DNA of 64,000 nt from Clostridium sp. 'deep sea' (GCF_014931565.1 NZ_CP063353.1:1488001-1552000); one strand, 5' to 3'; shown: positions 9,685 through 19,141, counted from the first letter of the stretch. Numbers and translations: made by a program. Notes: a model not told the origin generated them from the letters alone.

Positions 9685-10590
9685 ATGGCAATATTTAAAC
9701 TAACCATACCAATATACACTATAGTATTTTTAGGGTGGTGGCTACAATACAAAGGTTATTATAATAAAGAGGTTAATAGTTTTATTTCGTTTATTACTTA
9801 CAGAATAATGTTACCTTTATCAATATTTATGAAAATCAGTACTTCGGATATGGAAATTACAAATCAAACATTATTGTTCTTTAGTATACTGCTTGTTCAG
9901 TTATTTATTTTTTATATTTTCTTTAAAAAACTTTTTCAAAAACAGGGTTTTGAAAGCTTTGTTAACTCTATTCGCGGAAACTCAATTTATTTAGGTTTTC
10001 CGGTTATGATGCAGTTACTGCCAGCTAAAATTCTACCTTTAGGTATGGTTATTGCCAGTGCCTTTTCACCTATCACTATCTTTGGCATTGAAATAGTGTA
10101 TAGATTAAACAGCAGAAAAAACGGCAAACAAATGCGTAAAGCCAGTTTTATAAAAAATCCGTTAATTCAGGGTCTTGTGCTTGGAGTAGTATTTAACTAC
10201 TTTAATATTTGGAACCCTTTGTTAGGAGATTTAATTTCTCAAATAACTAAACCCGTAATGTTCTTATCGCTAATAATTGTAGGTGCTAACTTTAACACTA
10301 AATCTCTTAAAATGGCAAAACTAGGCATTCAAATGGTGGTAATCTTATTGGTTAAGTTAATTGCTTTACCAGTAATATTTATGGTCACCGCTCGATTATT
10401 AAATTTTGATATAAGCTACACTGCTATTGGCTTAATTTTATTTTCAACACCAGGGGGCGTTTCTAACTACGTTATCTTGGCAGAATTAGAGGAAGCCTCA
10501 GATTTAACTATTAACTGTACCTTAATAGGAACAGCTATTTATTTAGTTATGTTGCCTTTAATAGGTTACTTTGTTAGTTTAATAGTGTGA
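9685..10590 (+). CDS. AEC family transporter (auxin efflux carrier type)
   Basis: A 301-aa integral membrane protein with about ten hydrophobic segments arranged as two similar halves, as in the AEC/PIN-like family. Members move small organic acids and similar anions across the cytoplasmic membrane. The conserved asparagine-rich crossing region is seen as SIRGNSIYLGFPV in the first half, and STPGGVSNYVILA lies in the second. The start has GGAGTG upstream. It stands alone and diverges from addB. The substrate cannot be told from sequence. A family I repeat array begins directly downstream. Confidence 0.85.
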   Translation: MAIFKLTIPIYTIVFLGWWLQYKGYYNKEVNSFISFITYRIMLPLSIFMKISTSDMEITNQTLLFFSILLVQLFIFYIFFKKLFQKQGFESFVNSIRGNSIYLGFPVMMQLLPAKILPLGMVIASAFSPITIFGIEIVYRLNSRKNGKQMRKASFIKNPLIQGLVLGVVFNYFNIWNPLLGDLISQITKPVMFLSLIIVGANFNTKSLKMAKLGIQMVVILLVKLIALPVIFMVTARLLNFDISYTAIGLILFSTPGGVSNYVILAELEEASDLTINCTLIGTAIYLVMLPLIGYFVSLIV

Positions 10591-10606
10591 TATGGTAATT
10601 AGGTTA

Positions 10607-11110
10607 AAATATTAATTACACGTTTCCTAAATATCTACTACGGAATCACACAGAGGTGATTCCCTACAGTTGTTCAATTATAATATATTGGTAGTGAACG
10701 TGCCTCCGTGCCGTTCATAATCTTGTTTTATTAGCTATTTATCTTTATTTAAAATAATAATTACACGTTTCCTTGGTATCTTCTACGGAATCACACAGAG
10801 GTGATTCCCTACAGTTGTACAATTACAATATATTGGTAGTGAACGTGCCTCTGTGCCGTTCATAATCTTGTTTTTTTAGGTGTTTATCTTTATTTAAATA
10901 ATAATTACACGTTTCCTAAATATCTACAACGGAATCACACAGAGGTGATTCGCTACAGTTATACAATTACAATATATTGGTAGTGAACGTACCTCCGTGC
11001 CGTTGATATTCTTGTTTTATTAGCTATTTATCTTTATTTAAAATATTAACTATACGTTACCTCTGTATCTACTACGGAATCACACAGAGGTACTTCCCTA
11101 CACTGAGAAT
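10607..11110. repeat. Family I array: four units of about 145 bp
   Basis: The core GGAATCAC starts at 10642, 10787, 10931 and 11076, a period of 144-145 bases. Units 1-3 each hold hairpin A (GGAATCA, loop CACAGAGG, TGATTCC, then CTAC) and, about 50 bases on and inverted, hairpin B. Hairpin B, read on the minus strand, has arms related to TGAACG/CGTTCA around GGCACRGAGGCA, followed by CACTAC. Unit 4 has only a damaged hairpin A. AT-rich sequence separates the hairpins. A relative lies at 48285-48790. No open frame crosses the array. Confidence 0.9.
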
Positions 11111-11184
11111 TTTAATGAATATTGAGGTAGAATTCATAACTTAATTATACATTACTTTTATATTATTTGTATGAGTAAACAGTT

Positions 11185-11345
11185 AATTAGCGTGTTAATC
11201 ATCCTAATTGCACAGCAATTACCTAACCATAAGAGCTAAAGCTCGAACCCACCCCGATTATCCAAGGGATAATACCAAACCCTATGCTAAAAGCATAGCC
11301 AAATCAGGACCACCCCTAAGAGGGGTGGTTTGGACAAGCCCTATA
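11185..11345. repeat. String of family II hairpins beside the IS200 element
   Basis: At least six inverted repeats follow one another: AATTGC/GCAATT, GAGCT/AGCTC, ATTATCC/GGATAAT, CTATGCT/AGCATAG, ACCACCCCT/AGGGGTGGT and GCCC/GGGC. Loops are 3-4 bases and linkers are CC- or ACC-rich. All stems differ in sequence while spacing and flanks stay alike. Confidence 0.7.
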
Positions 11346-12005
11346 AGGGCCTACTACTTACCAGCGCCTAAATGACGCCCAGCTTGTACTTCGTTCAAGC
11401 CTAGTGGACTGATTACTTGCTACCCTTAAAAGGGTTTACGTACTCTTTGGTATATAATTTATCTTCTATTTGATCATGTTTATCTTGTTCTCTAATATAT
11501 TTCTGTACTGTTGCAGTTCTTATACCTACAGTACTTACATAGTATCCTGTTGCCCAAAAATTTCTCTTCCCAAACTTATACTTTAAATTTGCATGCCTCT
11601 CAAATATCATCATTGCACTTTTCCCTTTAAGATATCCCATTACTTGTGATACACTCAACTTTGGAGGTATTGATAGCAACAGATGTACATGATCTGCTTT
11701 CATATATCCCTCTATGATTTCGATACCTTTCCATTTACATAAATCTTTTATTATATTTTGTATATCTTTTCTTAACTTATAGTATATTATTTTCCTTCTA
11801 TACTTCGGGGTGAATACTATATGATATTTGCATACCCACTTTGTATGTGCTAAACTTTTTGCCATAAAAGCATCTCCTTATGTGTGTATAATCTAGGCTT
11901 GAACAACCATATTATACTTTAAGGTGATGCTTTTGCTTAAGCTTAAATCTCACCCGCGTAGCAGGTGGTTTTTGAAGGACTCTCCGAGTCCTTACACGTG
12001 CTAAA
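11346..12005 (-). mobile_element. IS200/IS605-type insertion sequence, ends approximate
   Basis: The element holds tnpA with non-coding flanks that contain small imperfect hairpins, such as GCTTG/CAAGC to the left and AAGGACTC/GAGTCCTT to the right, as expected for subterminal hairpins of single-strand transposons. The exact left and right ends cannot be set by eye because family II hairpins adjoin. No tnpB is present. Confidence 0.55.
11413..11865 (-). CDS. tnpA: IS200/IS605 family transposase TnpA (HUH, Y1)
   Basis: A 150-aa protein, full length for IS200-type TnpA, which cuts and joins single-stranded DNA as a dimer. The HUH motif is seen as DHVHLLLSI. The catalytic tyrosine is expected in VQKYIREQ, and the family signature GYYVSTVG precedes it. 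The start has GGAGATG upstream. No frameshift is seen, so it could be active. Its position between hairpin strings recalls REP-associated Y1 transposases, though its length and motifs are those of ordinary IS200. Confidence 0.93.
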   Translation of the reverse strand: MAKSLAHTKWVCKYHIVFTPKYRRKIIYYKLRKDIQNIIKDLCKWKGIEIIEGYMKADHVHLLLSIPPKLSVSQVMGYLKGKSAMMIFERHANLKYKFGKRNFWATGYYVSTVGIRTATVQKYIREQDKHDQIEDKLYTKEYVNPFKGSK

Positions 12006-12013
12006 GCATAAAC

Positions 12014-12048
12014 CAAAAAAAGGTCACTTCTTAAAAAGCGACCTTTTT
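12014..12048 (-). terminator. Terminator of the Na/Pi cotransporter gene
   Basis: On the minus strand GGTCGCTT pairs with AAGTGACC (one G-U pair) around a 6-base loop and is followed by seven T. It lies about 50 bases after the stop codon. Confidence 0.8.
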
Positions 12049-12099
12049 GATATTATTGTAGATTTGTAAGGTAACGATTTGCTTTTGCAGATCGTATTA

Positions 12100-13713
12100 T
12101 TATGAACTTCGCACACACACATTATTTGCGTGATCAGCAATTCTCTCAAAATTTGAAATTATGTCTAAATATACAATTCCAGACTGTGGGTGACAGGTTC
12201 CATCACTTAATCGTTTTATATGATGTTTACGAAGCTGAGCTTCAAGCAAATCAATTTCTTGCTCTTTCTCACCTACTCGTTTAATTAGTGGTTCGTTATG
12301 CTTTTTAAGAACATCTAAGCTATCTTCAACCATAGTTCTTATTTCATTATACATATTATTTAATTCATTATAGGCTGTTTTAGAGAATGGTAGCTTTTTA
12401 TCTACTTTGTTTTCAGCTAACTCAGCAATGTTTTCAGTGTGGTCTCCAATACGCTCTATATCATTTACACACTCAAACAAGTAGTTAAGGCGTACAGATT
12501 GATCCTCTGTTAAACTACTTTGGGATACATCTACAAGGTAATCCATAACCTCTCGCTCTAACTGATTAATTGTTTGCTCTAATTCATATGCATGTTTTAT
12601 TAGTTTTATATCATCGCTTAAAAACGCCTTTTCTGTTGAGTTTAACATATCTAGTGCTATTTCACCCATACGATAAATTTCTCGAGTAGCTTGACCTAAA
12701 GCTATAGATGGGTTACTTAATAACATTCTATCGAGATAAAGGTTTATATTACTACCTTCATCGACTTTATCTTTACTTTTTTCAGGAACGATTTTTTCAA
12801 TAAACCTTACATAGTAAGTTATAAATGGTACAAGCATTAAGGTATTTGCTATGTTAAATATTGTATGCGCATTGGCAATTTGTCTCTCTGGTATCGTTGA
12901 TGTTGACATGGCTAATACGGAGAAGGGTTTTAGTATTAACATAAAAATAACTACCCCTCCAACATTAAAAATAGCATGTGCTATGGCCGCCCTTCGAGAA
13001 GTAAGAGAGGTATTAATTGAAGCTATTAAAGCTGTAATTGTTGTGCCTATATTACTACCTAAAATAAGTGGTAAGGCCGCCTCAAAATCTAATAATCCTT
13101 GTGATGCTAAGGCTACTACTATTGCCGTTGTAGCACTACTACTCTGAATAATTGCGGTAAATACTGTTGCAATTGCTACTCCTAAGAGAGGATTTTGAGC
13201 CACACTCGCCATTAAATCTATAAATGGCTGATATGTTCTAAGTGGCTTCATTGCTTCGCTCATAGTATCCATACCAAAAAATAGGATACCAAAACCTAAA
13301 AAGATCTCGCCAACGTCTTTAGTACTTCTCTTTTTACCAAACATTAATAAGATAATGCCAATGCCAATGGCAACTGGAGCAAAGTGTGTGAGCTTAAAAG
13401 AAACCATTTGAGTTGTAATGGTTGTACCAATATTAGCACCTAAAATAACCCCTACTGCTTGCTTTAGAGTCATTAATCCTGCATTTACAAAACCAATAAC
13501 CATAACCGATGTTGCACTACTGCTCTGCACAATTGCTGTAGTTACGGTTCCTACTAAAACCGCTAAAAGTGAGTTAGAAGTTAAAACCTCTAATAACCTC
13601 CTCATGCGATCTCCAGCAGCTTTTTGTAATCCACCAGCCATTAATTGCATTCCGTAAAGAAATAAACCTAAACCTGCGACTAGACTCAAACCAATCGCCT
13701 GAAAATCTAACAT
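12100..13713 (-). CDS. Na/Pi cotransporter family protein with C-terminal PhoU-like domain
   Basis: A 537-aa inner membrane protein. The first half is a sodium/phosphate cotransporter domain with two inverted repeats, each carrying the QSSSAT signature and a GANIGTT/GSNIGTT element. The last 200 residues form a charged helical PhoU-like domain with ELEQTINQLEREV and CVNDIERIGDHTENI. Such proteins move phosphate, and the PhoU part is thought to tune it. The ATG at 13713 has GGGGAG ten bases upstream; an in-frame ATG 18 bases earlier lacks a site. The gene is monocistronic with its own terminator. Confidence 0.9.
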   Translation of the reverse strand: MLDFQAIGLSLVAGLGLFLYGMQLMAGGLQKAAGDRMRRLLEVLTSNSLLAVLVGTVTTAIVQSSSATSVMVIGFVNAGLMTLKQAVGVILGANIGTTITTQMVSFKLTHFAPVAIGIGIILLMFGKKRSTKDVGEIFLGFGILFFGMDTMSEAMKPLRTYQPFIDLMASVAQNPLLGVAIATVFTAIIQSSSATTAIVVALASQGLLDFEAALPLILGSNIGTTITALIASINTSLTSRRAAIAHAIFNVGGVVIFMLILKPFSVLAMSTSTIPERQIANAHTIFNIANTLMLVPFITYYVRFIEKIVPEKSKDKVDEGSNINLYLDRMLLSNPSIALGQATREIYRMGEIALDMLNSTEKAFLSDDIKLIKHAYELEQTINQLEREVMDYLVDVSQSSLTEDQSVRLNYLFECVNDIERIGDHTENIAELAENKVDKKLPFSKTAYNELNNMYNEIRTMVEDSLDVLKKHNEPLIKRVGEKEQEIDLLEAQLRKHHIKRLSDGTCHPQSGIVYLDIISNFERIADHANNVCVRSS

Positions 13714-14087
13714 ATTAGTTACGCTCCCCATTGAGTTTATTGTTAACTAAAATAAGATATTTATGTGCAACACTGGGTTAAAACACGATTACTATTATAA
13801 TAAAAATTACACAAATAATCACTATTATTTATAAATATTTTAACATAATTTCAATACAATTTTAACAAAGTAGTGGACTATGTATATTTATAGCTTTATA
13901 ATTTAAGAGTTGGACTAAATAAGTAACATGATTTACTGGCTTTATATACATTATATACTAACTTTACAATCTCTTTTCATTAAGAGCTAACTAGTTTAAG
14001 ATGTTCCAATATTTATTAATTGAATTCTTATTTAAATCAACTATACTGGATTTAGATAGATAAATAGAAGCACGAAAGGATAATAAT
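13714..14087. other. Divergent intergenic region, 374 bp
   Basis: AT-rich, no open frame with a ribosome binding site, no clear hairpin. It must hold the promoters of the Na/Pi gene (minus) and the deacetylase gene (plus), but no strong -35/-10 pair stands out. Confidence 0.4.
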
Positions 14088-14984
14088 ATGTACTTAGCAA
14101 GGGAGAAAAAGAGAAGAAAGGCTAAATATAATTTTGTTGTGTTTGTTATTGTGATTCTTGCTCTGGCAGTAACTTTAAATGTGTTTTTTATTCGCTCATT
14201 TGAAAAAAGACTACAGACAGAAATAGACTCATTAAAGGCTGAATTAGAGCAAAAACAACAAGAGAATGATAACCTTAAAACAGAGAACGAAAAACTAAAC
14301 ACAGACTTAGATGATTACAAAGCAAGGGTAGACAGGTTGAATGGGGTAGCAGTACCCCATCCCCCTGAAAAAACTGTTTACCTAACAATTGATGATGGTC
14401 CTAGTTCTCACACGGAACCAATATTAGATATCTTAAAAAAATATAATGTTAAAGCAACATTTTTTGTAATTGGTCATAATACTGACAATGCAAAAAGACT
14501 ATATAAAAAAATAATTGATGAAGGTCATGCTTTAGGAAACCACACCTATAGTCACAACTATGGTCAAATATATAAATCGGTAGATGCTTTTATGGAGGAT
14601 GTCTATAAGTTAGATAAATTTATCTACGAAATAACAGGCACTAAAATGACTGTAGTGCGTTACCCTGGAGGTTCTTCAAATAGATTAACAAACTTAGCAA
14701 GGATAAAAAGTATCGCAAAAAGATTATTGAGTGAAGGATATCAATACTTCGATTGGAACGTTGACAGTCAGGATGGAACAAGAAATCCCCCAGCAGCCGA
14801 AGTAATGACAAAGAAGATAGTAGATCAAGTTAAAAGAACCAAAACCTCAATAGTACTAATGCATGATTTAGGCAGCAAAAAATCTACCGTAGAGGCGTTA
14901 CCTAAGATTATTGAACAACTAAGCGCCTTAGGTTATAAATTTGGCACACTTAATGAAAAATCATATTATGTTCATCATCGCTAA
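14088..14984 (+). CDS. Membrane-anchored polysaccharide deacetylase (NodB domain)
   Basis: A 298-aa protein with a basic start, one membrane helix at about residues 15-36, a coiled coil at about 37-85, and an extracellular NodB deacetylase domain. Metal-binding and catalytic motifs are present: TIDDGPS, HTYSH, RYPGGSS, the DWNVDSQD region and LMHD. Enzymes of this type remove acetyl groups from N-acetylglucosamine or N-acetylmuramic acid in the wall, often to block lysozyme. The start has AAAGGA eight bases upstream. It precedes a DUF1540 gene after a 72-bp gap. Confidence 0.92.
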   Translation: MYLAREKKRRKAKYNFVVFVIVILALAVTLNVFFIRSFEKRLQTEIDSLKAELEQKQQENDNLKTENEKLNTDLDDYKARVDRLNGVAVPHPPEKTVYLTIDDGPSSHTEPILDILKKYNVKATFFVIGHNTDNAKRLYKKIIDEGHALGNHTYSHNYGQIYKSVDAFMEDVYKLDKFIYEITGTKMTVVRYPGGSSNRLTNLARIKSIAKRLLSEGYQYFDWNVDSQDGTRNPPAAEVMTKKIVDQVKRTKTSIVLMHDLGSKKSTVEALPKIIEQLSALGYKFGTLNEKSYYVHHR

Positions 14985-15056
14985 TTTAGCTATAAAGTAT
15001 TTTAAATAAATATTTTTGCCATATAAAGTCAATACTTTTATTAAAGGAGGGTTTAT

Positions 15057-15410
15057 ATGGATCCAAAAGTTAGATGCGATATTAAAAAATGTGTTCATAA
15101 TTTGGGTGGAACAAATTGCGGGGCACAAACTTTAGAAATTCAATATAATAATAGTGCAGGGTCACAAGCTACCATCTGCAACACCTATCAGTCATATTAT
15201 GAAGGTGCTGACAATGTAGTTTTAAACACTAATGCGAGCTATACAACCCAGTCCACTGCTAATATTAATTCTGTAAAAGTTAACCCTATTGCAAAATGTC
15301 AGGTCACAGACTGTAAATATAATGCGAATAATGGTTATTGTAATGCTAAATCTATTAGTGTTACCTTAAATAAAACTAGTGAATGTACTACTTATAATCC
15401 TAAAAAATAA
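15057..15410 (+). CDS. Protein with two DUF1540 Cys motifs
   Basis: A 117-aa soluble protein with two copies of the short DUF1540 module at about residues 7-45 and 80-113. Each module has the CxxxxCxxN spacing, then Cys-x-Ala and a final Cys-x-Thr-Tyr. Such Cys-rich modules are common in spore-forming Bacillota and probably bind metal; their function is unknown. AAAGGAGGG lies just upstream of the ATG. A Ser/Thr/Asn-rich linker joins the modules. A terminator follows at once. Confidence 0.85.
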   Translation: MDPKVRCDIKKCVHNLGGTNCGAQTLEIQYNNSAGSQATICNTYQSYYEGADNVVLNTNASYTTQSTANINSVKVNPIAKCQVTDCKYNANNGYCNAKSISVTLNKTSECTTYNPKK

Positions 15411-15447
15411 AAAACACAGCTCGCTTTAAGCGGGCTGTGTTTTTTGT
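15411..15447. terminator. Bidirectional terminator between DUF1540 and PAP2 genes
   Basis: AACACAGC(T)CGC and GCG(G)GCTGTGTT pair around a short loop, with A-tract before and T-tract after. Both converging genes end within a few bases of it. Confidence 0.85.
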
Positions 15448-15450
15448 ATT

Positions 15451-16053
15451 TTAAAAGCAATATTTTAATTTAAGTAATTTATATAAGCTATAACCAAGAG
15501 TTAGGCCTGCAATAATATCAGAAAAATAATGTACATGAAGTATCACTCTACTCACTGCAATTAATATTGCTAACAAGATTAAGGCTATTTTTATAGCTTT
15601 AATGTTTTTAAAATTCATTTTATTTAAAATTAAAGCTAAAGTTAAATAAAAACACATACTTATCATGGCGTGCCCACTTGGAAAACTAGGTGTGTGTTCA
15701 ACAACCAAATGAGGTAATGGTGGGCGAGGTCTTTGGATAAGGTTTTTTATTATAGAGTTTAACAAATAACAACCCACTGACGAAAAAAATAGTATAGACA
15801 ACACTCTAAAATTATTAAGCTTATTGTAAGTATAAAAAAGTGTTAAAATGCAAATAGCTCCAATAACTTTACCAGATCCTAAATTAGTTATAATAATAAA
15901 AAACTTATGAACTGTAGTATTGGTTATGGTACGTGATTTTAAATCTATAACATCATCAACTTGTTTCAATAACCCTGCTTGCATTAAGATGAATATTGCC
16001 ATATAAATTAAGGTAAACACAATAGGAATGCGATATTTTTTTATAATAGCCAT
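15451..16053 (-). CDS. PAP2 family phosphatase
   Basis: A 200-aa polytopic membrane protein with about six helices. The three phosphatase signatures are intact: KNLIQRPRP, PSGHAM and SRVILHVHYFSD. Enzymes of this type remove phosphate from lipid carriers such as undecaprenyl diphosphate, or from phosphatidic acid. The active site faces outward in known members. GAGG lies upstream of the ATG. It converges on the DUF1540 gene and has no operon partner. Recycling of the wall lipid carrier is the likeliest job, but the substrate is inferred. Confidence 0.88.
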   Translation of the reverse strand: MAIIKKYRIPIVFTLIYMAIFILMQAGLLKQVDDVIDLKSRTITNTTVHKFFIIITNLGSGKVIGAICILTLFYTYNKLNNFRVLSILFFSSVGCYLLNSIIKNLIQRPRPPLPHLVVEHTPSFPSGHAMISMCFYLTLALILNKMNFKNIKAIKIALILLAILIAVSRVILHVHYFSDIIAGLTLGYSLYKLLKLKYCF

Positions 16054-16311
16054 ATATAAACCTCAAATTTTGTTTTTTATTATTATAAACTCATTTGCTA
16101 TAAATAAAAATGTAATTTTTGTAAATGTGTTTCTTTTAAAAGAAAACACTCAAAATATTATTAATGTAATATTCTTTAGAAACCACAAATCACACTAAGA
16201 TTAAAACTGTTCTTGCTGTGCTTTGTGGTATCAAAAACAAAAATTTTATTTCTAGCTATAAAGTATCATTATAAAATACTAGATTAGCTGTAATACATAA
16301 ACATAACAATA

Positions 16312-17709
16312 CTATGCTTTACGCGATAAACCCTTTTTATTTTTAGTAATTGGCAACTCGATAATAACCATGGCACCTAACTCTGGTAAATTATCTGCAC
16401 TTATTGTGCCATGATGTTTTTGCACTATATCAGCAACTATTGCCATACCTAATCCCGTATTGCCACTATCTCCTTTATAAAAACGCTCAAAAATATGAGG
16501 TAGATCTTCTTCATTAAATCCTTGGCCATTATCAGCTACACTAATTATTATTGAATCTTCTTCTCTTACATCTATTCTAATAAAAGACCTTGTATGTCGT
16601 ACAGCATTATCTAAAATATTGGCAACTGCTCTTACCAAAAAGGCATAGTTTCCATCAACAACTATTTCCTCGTTAATATTAACCTGTAAATCTATGTTAC
16701 TTTGTTTAATACGGGTATAAACAGTTCTTATGGCATCGTTTACTACATCTGAAATACGTATTGTTTGAAACTCTAATTTCGCTTTATCATCATCTATTTT
16801 GCTAATATACAATAATTCTTCTATTAAATTTTTTAATCGCTGACATTCCTCAGAAATTATTTCATAAGCATTTTCTTCTTCTTCGTCATTAAATATTTCT
16901 TCTTGCAATCCCTCAGCGTAACCCTGTATATTCATCAAAGGACTTTTTAGCTCATGTGATGCATTTTGAATAAAACGAACCTGAGCTTGATTATATTGAA
17001 CCAATTGTTTACTCATTTTATTAAAAGCTTTGGTTACATCACCAATTTCATCATCAATTTCAACCTCTAGCTTGCCCTCAAATTCACCACTAGCTATTTC
17101 TTTAATTCTTACCTCAAGTTTTTGCAGTGGCTGGATTAATCTTCTGGTTATATATCCTGAAAACACAATACCTAGTAATACCGCAACAAATATTATTCTT
17201 AAAACCGACGATAAAATGCTGTTTCTTATTATTATTGTTTCTTGATGATTGCTAAGTGCTAAAACGTAACCTAAGGTTAAACCAACACCACTGGTAGTAA
17301 TAGGTTTTACTGCATAAAGATAACCTTTATATGCCCCTTTTTCTTTTCCTGATAGTATTTGACTTTGAAAATCAATAGGCAATCTTAAATAGCCTCCAAA
17401 AAGCTCATTATTGGAACTATTTATTTTAATGTTAAAGTGGTTGTCCAAAATAATAACTTTGGCATCTCTTTGTAACACTGGTTCATCATTAAGCCACTCT
17501 TCAAATGAACTAAAATCTCTTAATCCAAAGTTTTTAACTACATTAACAATAGCACTGGCCGTTGTTGTAAGCTCATAATGAGATCTTTGCATGATATAAT
17601 TACTAAGGGTTAATGTAACAGACAATACAACAGAAACACTTACTAAGATTATTATAGCAACATGTACAATAGTTATTCTTATAACTATTGATTGACTATT
17701 TCTTTTCAA
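16312..17709 (-). CDS. Sensor histidine kinase of the GlcNAc/cutC operon
   Basis: A 465-aa membrane kinase. It has an N-terminal helix at about 10-32, an outside domain of roughly 130 residues, a second helix near 165-187, HAMP, and HisKA with the phospho-acceptor His252 in NASHELKSPL. The ATPase domain has the N box ILDNAVRH and G boxes DNGQGF and GNTGLGMAI. The start is TTG, lying inside the end of the regulator gene (14-base overlap), so translation is probably coupled. The paired regulator lies directly upstream. The signal is unknown; the operon suggests a link to amino sugar or wall turnover. It is the last gene of a six-gene minus-strand run. Confidence 0.9.
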   Translation of the reverse strand: MKRNSQSIVIRITIVHVAIIILVSVSVVLSVTLTLSNYIMQRSHYELTTTASAIVNVVKNFGLRDFSSFEEWLNDEPVLQRDAKVIILDNHFNIKINSSNNELFGGYLRLPIDFQSQILSGKEKGAYKGYLYAVKPITTSGVGLTLGYVLALSNHQETIIIRNSILSSVLRIIFVAVLLGIVFSGYITRRLIQPLQKLEVRIKEIASGEFEGKLEVEIDDEIGDVTKAFNKMSKQLVQYNQAQVRFIQNASHELKSPLMNIQGYAEGLQEEIFNDEEEENAYEIISEECQRLKNLIEELLYISKIDDDKAKLEFQTIRISDVVNDAIRTVYTRIKQSNIDLQVNINEEIVVDGNYAFLVRAVANILDNAVRHTRSFIRIDVREEDSIIISVADNGQGFNEEDLPHIFERFYKGDSGNTGLGMAIVADIVQKHHGTISADNLPELGAMVIIELPITKNKKGLSRKA

Positions 17710-18382
17710 GTTTGTATCCGTAGCCCCATACAGTTTCTATTGTTACATTAGCGTTTCCTGTTTTTAGTTTTTTTCTTAATCTTCTTACTAAATCGTCTAC
17801 TGATCTCATTTCACCTATATAATCATAACCCCAAATGGTATCAATAATTTGTTCACGGGACATAGCTTTGTGGGCATTTTCAACCAAATAGGTTATTAGT
17901 TCAAACTCTTTATTAGTTAGGTTAATATCATTATCATCAATACTAAAAATACGGGCATCTTTATTTATAAATAAGTTACCAATTGATACTCTATGAGATT
18001 TTAGCGATTTATTTTGAATAACTGATCTTCTCAATAAGGCTTTAATTCTCACCACTAACTCTCTAGGGCTAAATGGCTTAACTAAATAGTCATCTCCTCC
18101 TAGCTCTATTCCTAGTATTCGGTCTATCTCTTCACCCTTAGCTGACAAAAAAATTATTGGTGTATTAAATTCTCTTCTAATATTACGACATAAATCTAAA
18201 CCATTTTCACCAGGCATCATTATATCTAATACCAAACAATCGGGTTGCAGGGCATGCATATTTTTTATTACATCTTTGCTGCTGGCAAAGGTAAGAACAT
18301 CATAACCCTCTTTTACTAAAAACTTTCTAATAAGCTCTCTTATATTGGTATCATCATCAACAATGAAAACTCTATGTTTCAT
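17696..18382 (-). CDS. OmpR/PhoB-type response regulator
   Basis: A 228-aa regulator with a receiver domain at 1-120 and a winged-helix DNA-binding domain at about 130-226. The acidic pocket is Asp9-Asp11, the phosphorylated residue is Asp53 in LDIMMPG, and Lys is found in the LVKPFSP loop. The ATG has GGGGTGG four bases upstream. It follows cutC by 18 bases and overlaps the kinase gene, so it belongs to both the operon and the two-component pair. Confidence 0.93.
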   Translation of the reverse strand: MKHRVFIVDDDTNIRELIRKFLVKEGYDVLTFASSKDVIKNMHALQPDCLVLDIMMPGENGLDLCRNIRREFNTPIIFLSAKGEEIDRILGIELGGDDYLVKPFSPRELVVRIKALLRRSVIQNKSLKSHRVSIGNLFINKDARIFSIDDNDINLTNKEFELITYLVENAHKAMSREQIIDTIWGYDYIGEMRSVDDLVRRLRKKLKTGNANVTIETVWGYGYKLEKK

Positions 18383-18400
18383 TAAACCACCCCAAAATAT

Positions 18401-19141
18401 TTAATCGATTATTGCATTGTTTGCTTCTTTTATCATTTCTTGTACTCTTTGTTGACTAGTTAGGTACCTTGTTGTAGCTTCTTCTTTAACTCTATTGTTA
18501 GTATTAAACATAACATTTTGTACATTTATTTTTCCAGAAGAGTGAATCTCACTGACCCCTGTTGTTTTAACTATATCATAAATATTATTCTCGGAGACTC
18601 CAGCACCTGGCATTATTATTATTTTATTTTGAGAATATTTTACTAACTGTTTTATTAGATGTCTACCAGCAAAAGCATTTTGAGCTAAACCTGAGGTAAG
18701 CACTCTATCAACCCCTAATTCTATTAAGGTATTTAGGGCTTGCTGAGGCGCTTTTACTAAATCAAAGGCCCTATGAAAGGTAATACTTAGAGGTTTAGCA
18801 GCATTAATCATTTTTAATACATTTTTTTTAGCTATAGTTGCATCTTGGGTTAATGCCCCAATTACAACACCATCAACTCCAAGTTTTTTAAGCTCTAAAA
18901 TGTCATTTACCATTATTTCTATGTCATTATCATTAAAGCAAAAGTCTCCTGATCTGGCCCTTATTAATACATTAAGTTTAATATCTGTTATTTTACGGAC
19001 TTGTTTTACTAAACCAAAAGAGGGTGTTAGTCCACCTACACTTAGCTCGCTACATAGCTCTAGTCTGTCTGCTCCGGCATTTTTGGCGTTTAGGGCTGAT
19101 TCATAACAATCTACACAGGCCTCAAATATTATTTTTTTCAT
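18401..19141 (-). CDS. cutC: CutC family protein
   Basis: A 246-aa protein with the CutC TIM-barrel signature: FEACVDCYESA, GADRLELCS, GGLTPS, VLIRARSGDF, DGVVIGAL and THFRAFD-like FHRAFD. The name comes from copper tolerance in E. coli, but that role has been questioned. In this window the gene sits in an operon with a ROK sugar kinase, nagA and a dipeptidase, which fits an amino sugar or wall-recycling role better. The ATG directly follows the stop of the dipeptidase frame, with AAAGGAC upstream. Length is normal for the family. Confidence 0.92.
   Translation of the reverse strand: MKKIIFEACVDCYESALNAKNAGADRLELCSELSVGGLTPSFGLVKQVRKITDIKLNVLIRARSGDFCFNDNDIEIMVNDILELKKLGVDGVVIGALTQDATIAKKNVLKMINAAKPLSITFHRAFDLVKAPQQALNTLIELGVDRVLTSGLAQNAFAGRHLIKQLVKYSQNKIIIMPGAGVSENNIYDIVKTTGVSEIHSSGKINVQNVMFNTNNRVKEEATTRYLTSQQRVQEMIKEANNAIID

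Noticed and set aside
10607-11110. CRISPR array at 10.6 kb, and the similar array at 48.3 kb
   Set aside because: Units are about 140-145 bases long, the whole unit is repeated and not a short repeat with unique spacers, and no cas gene is near.
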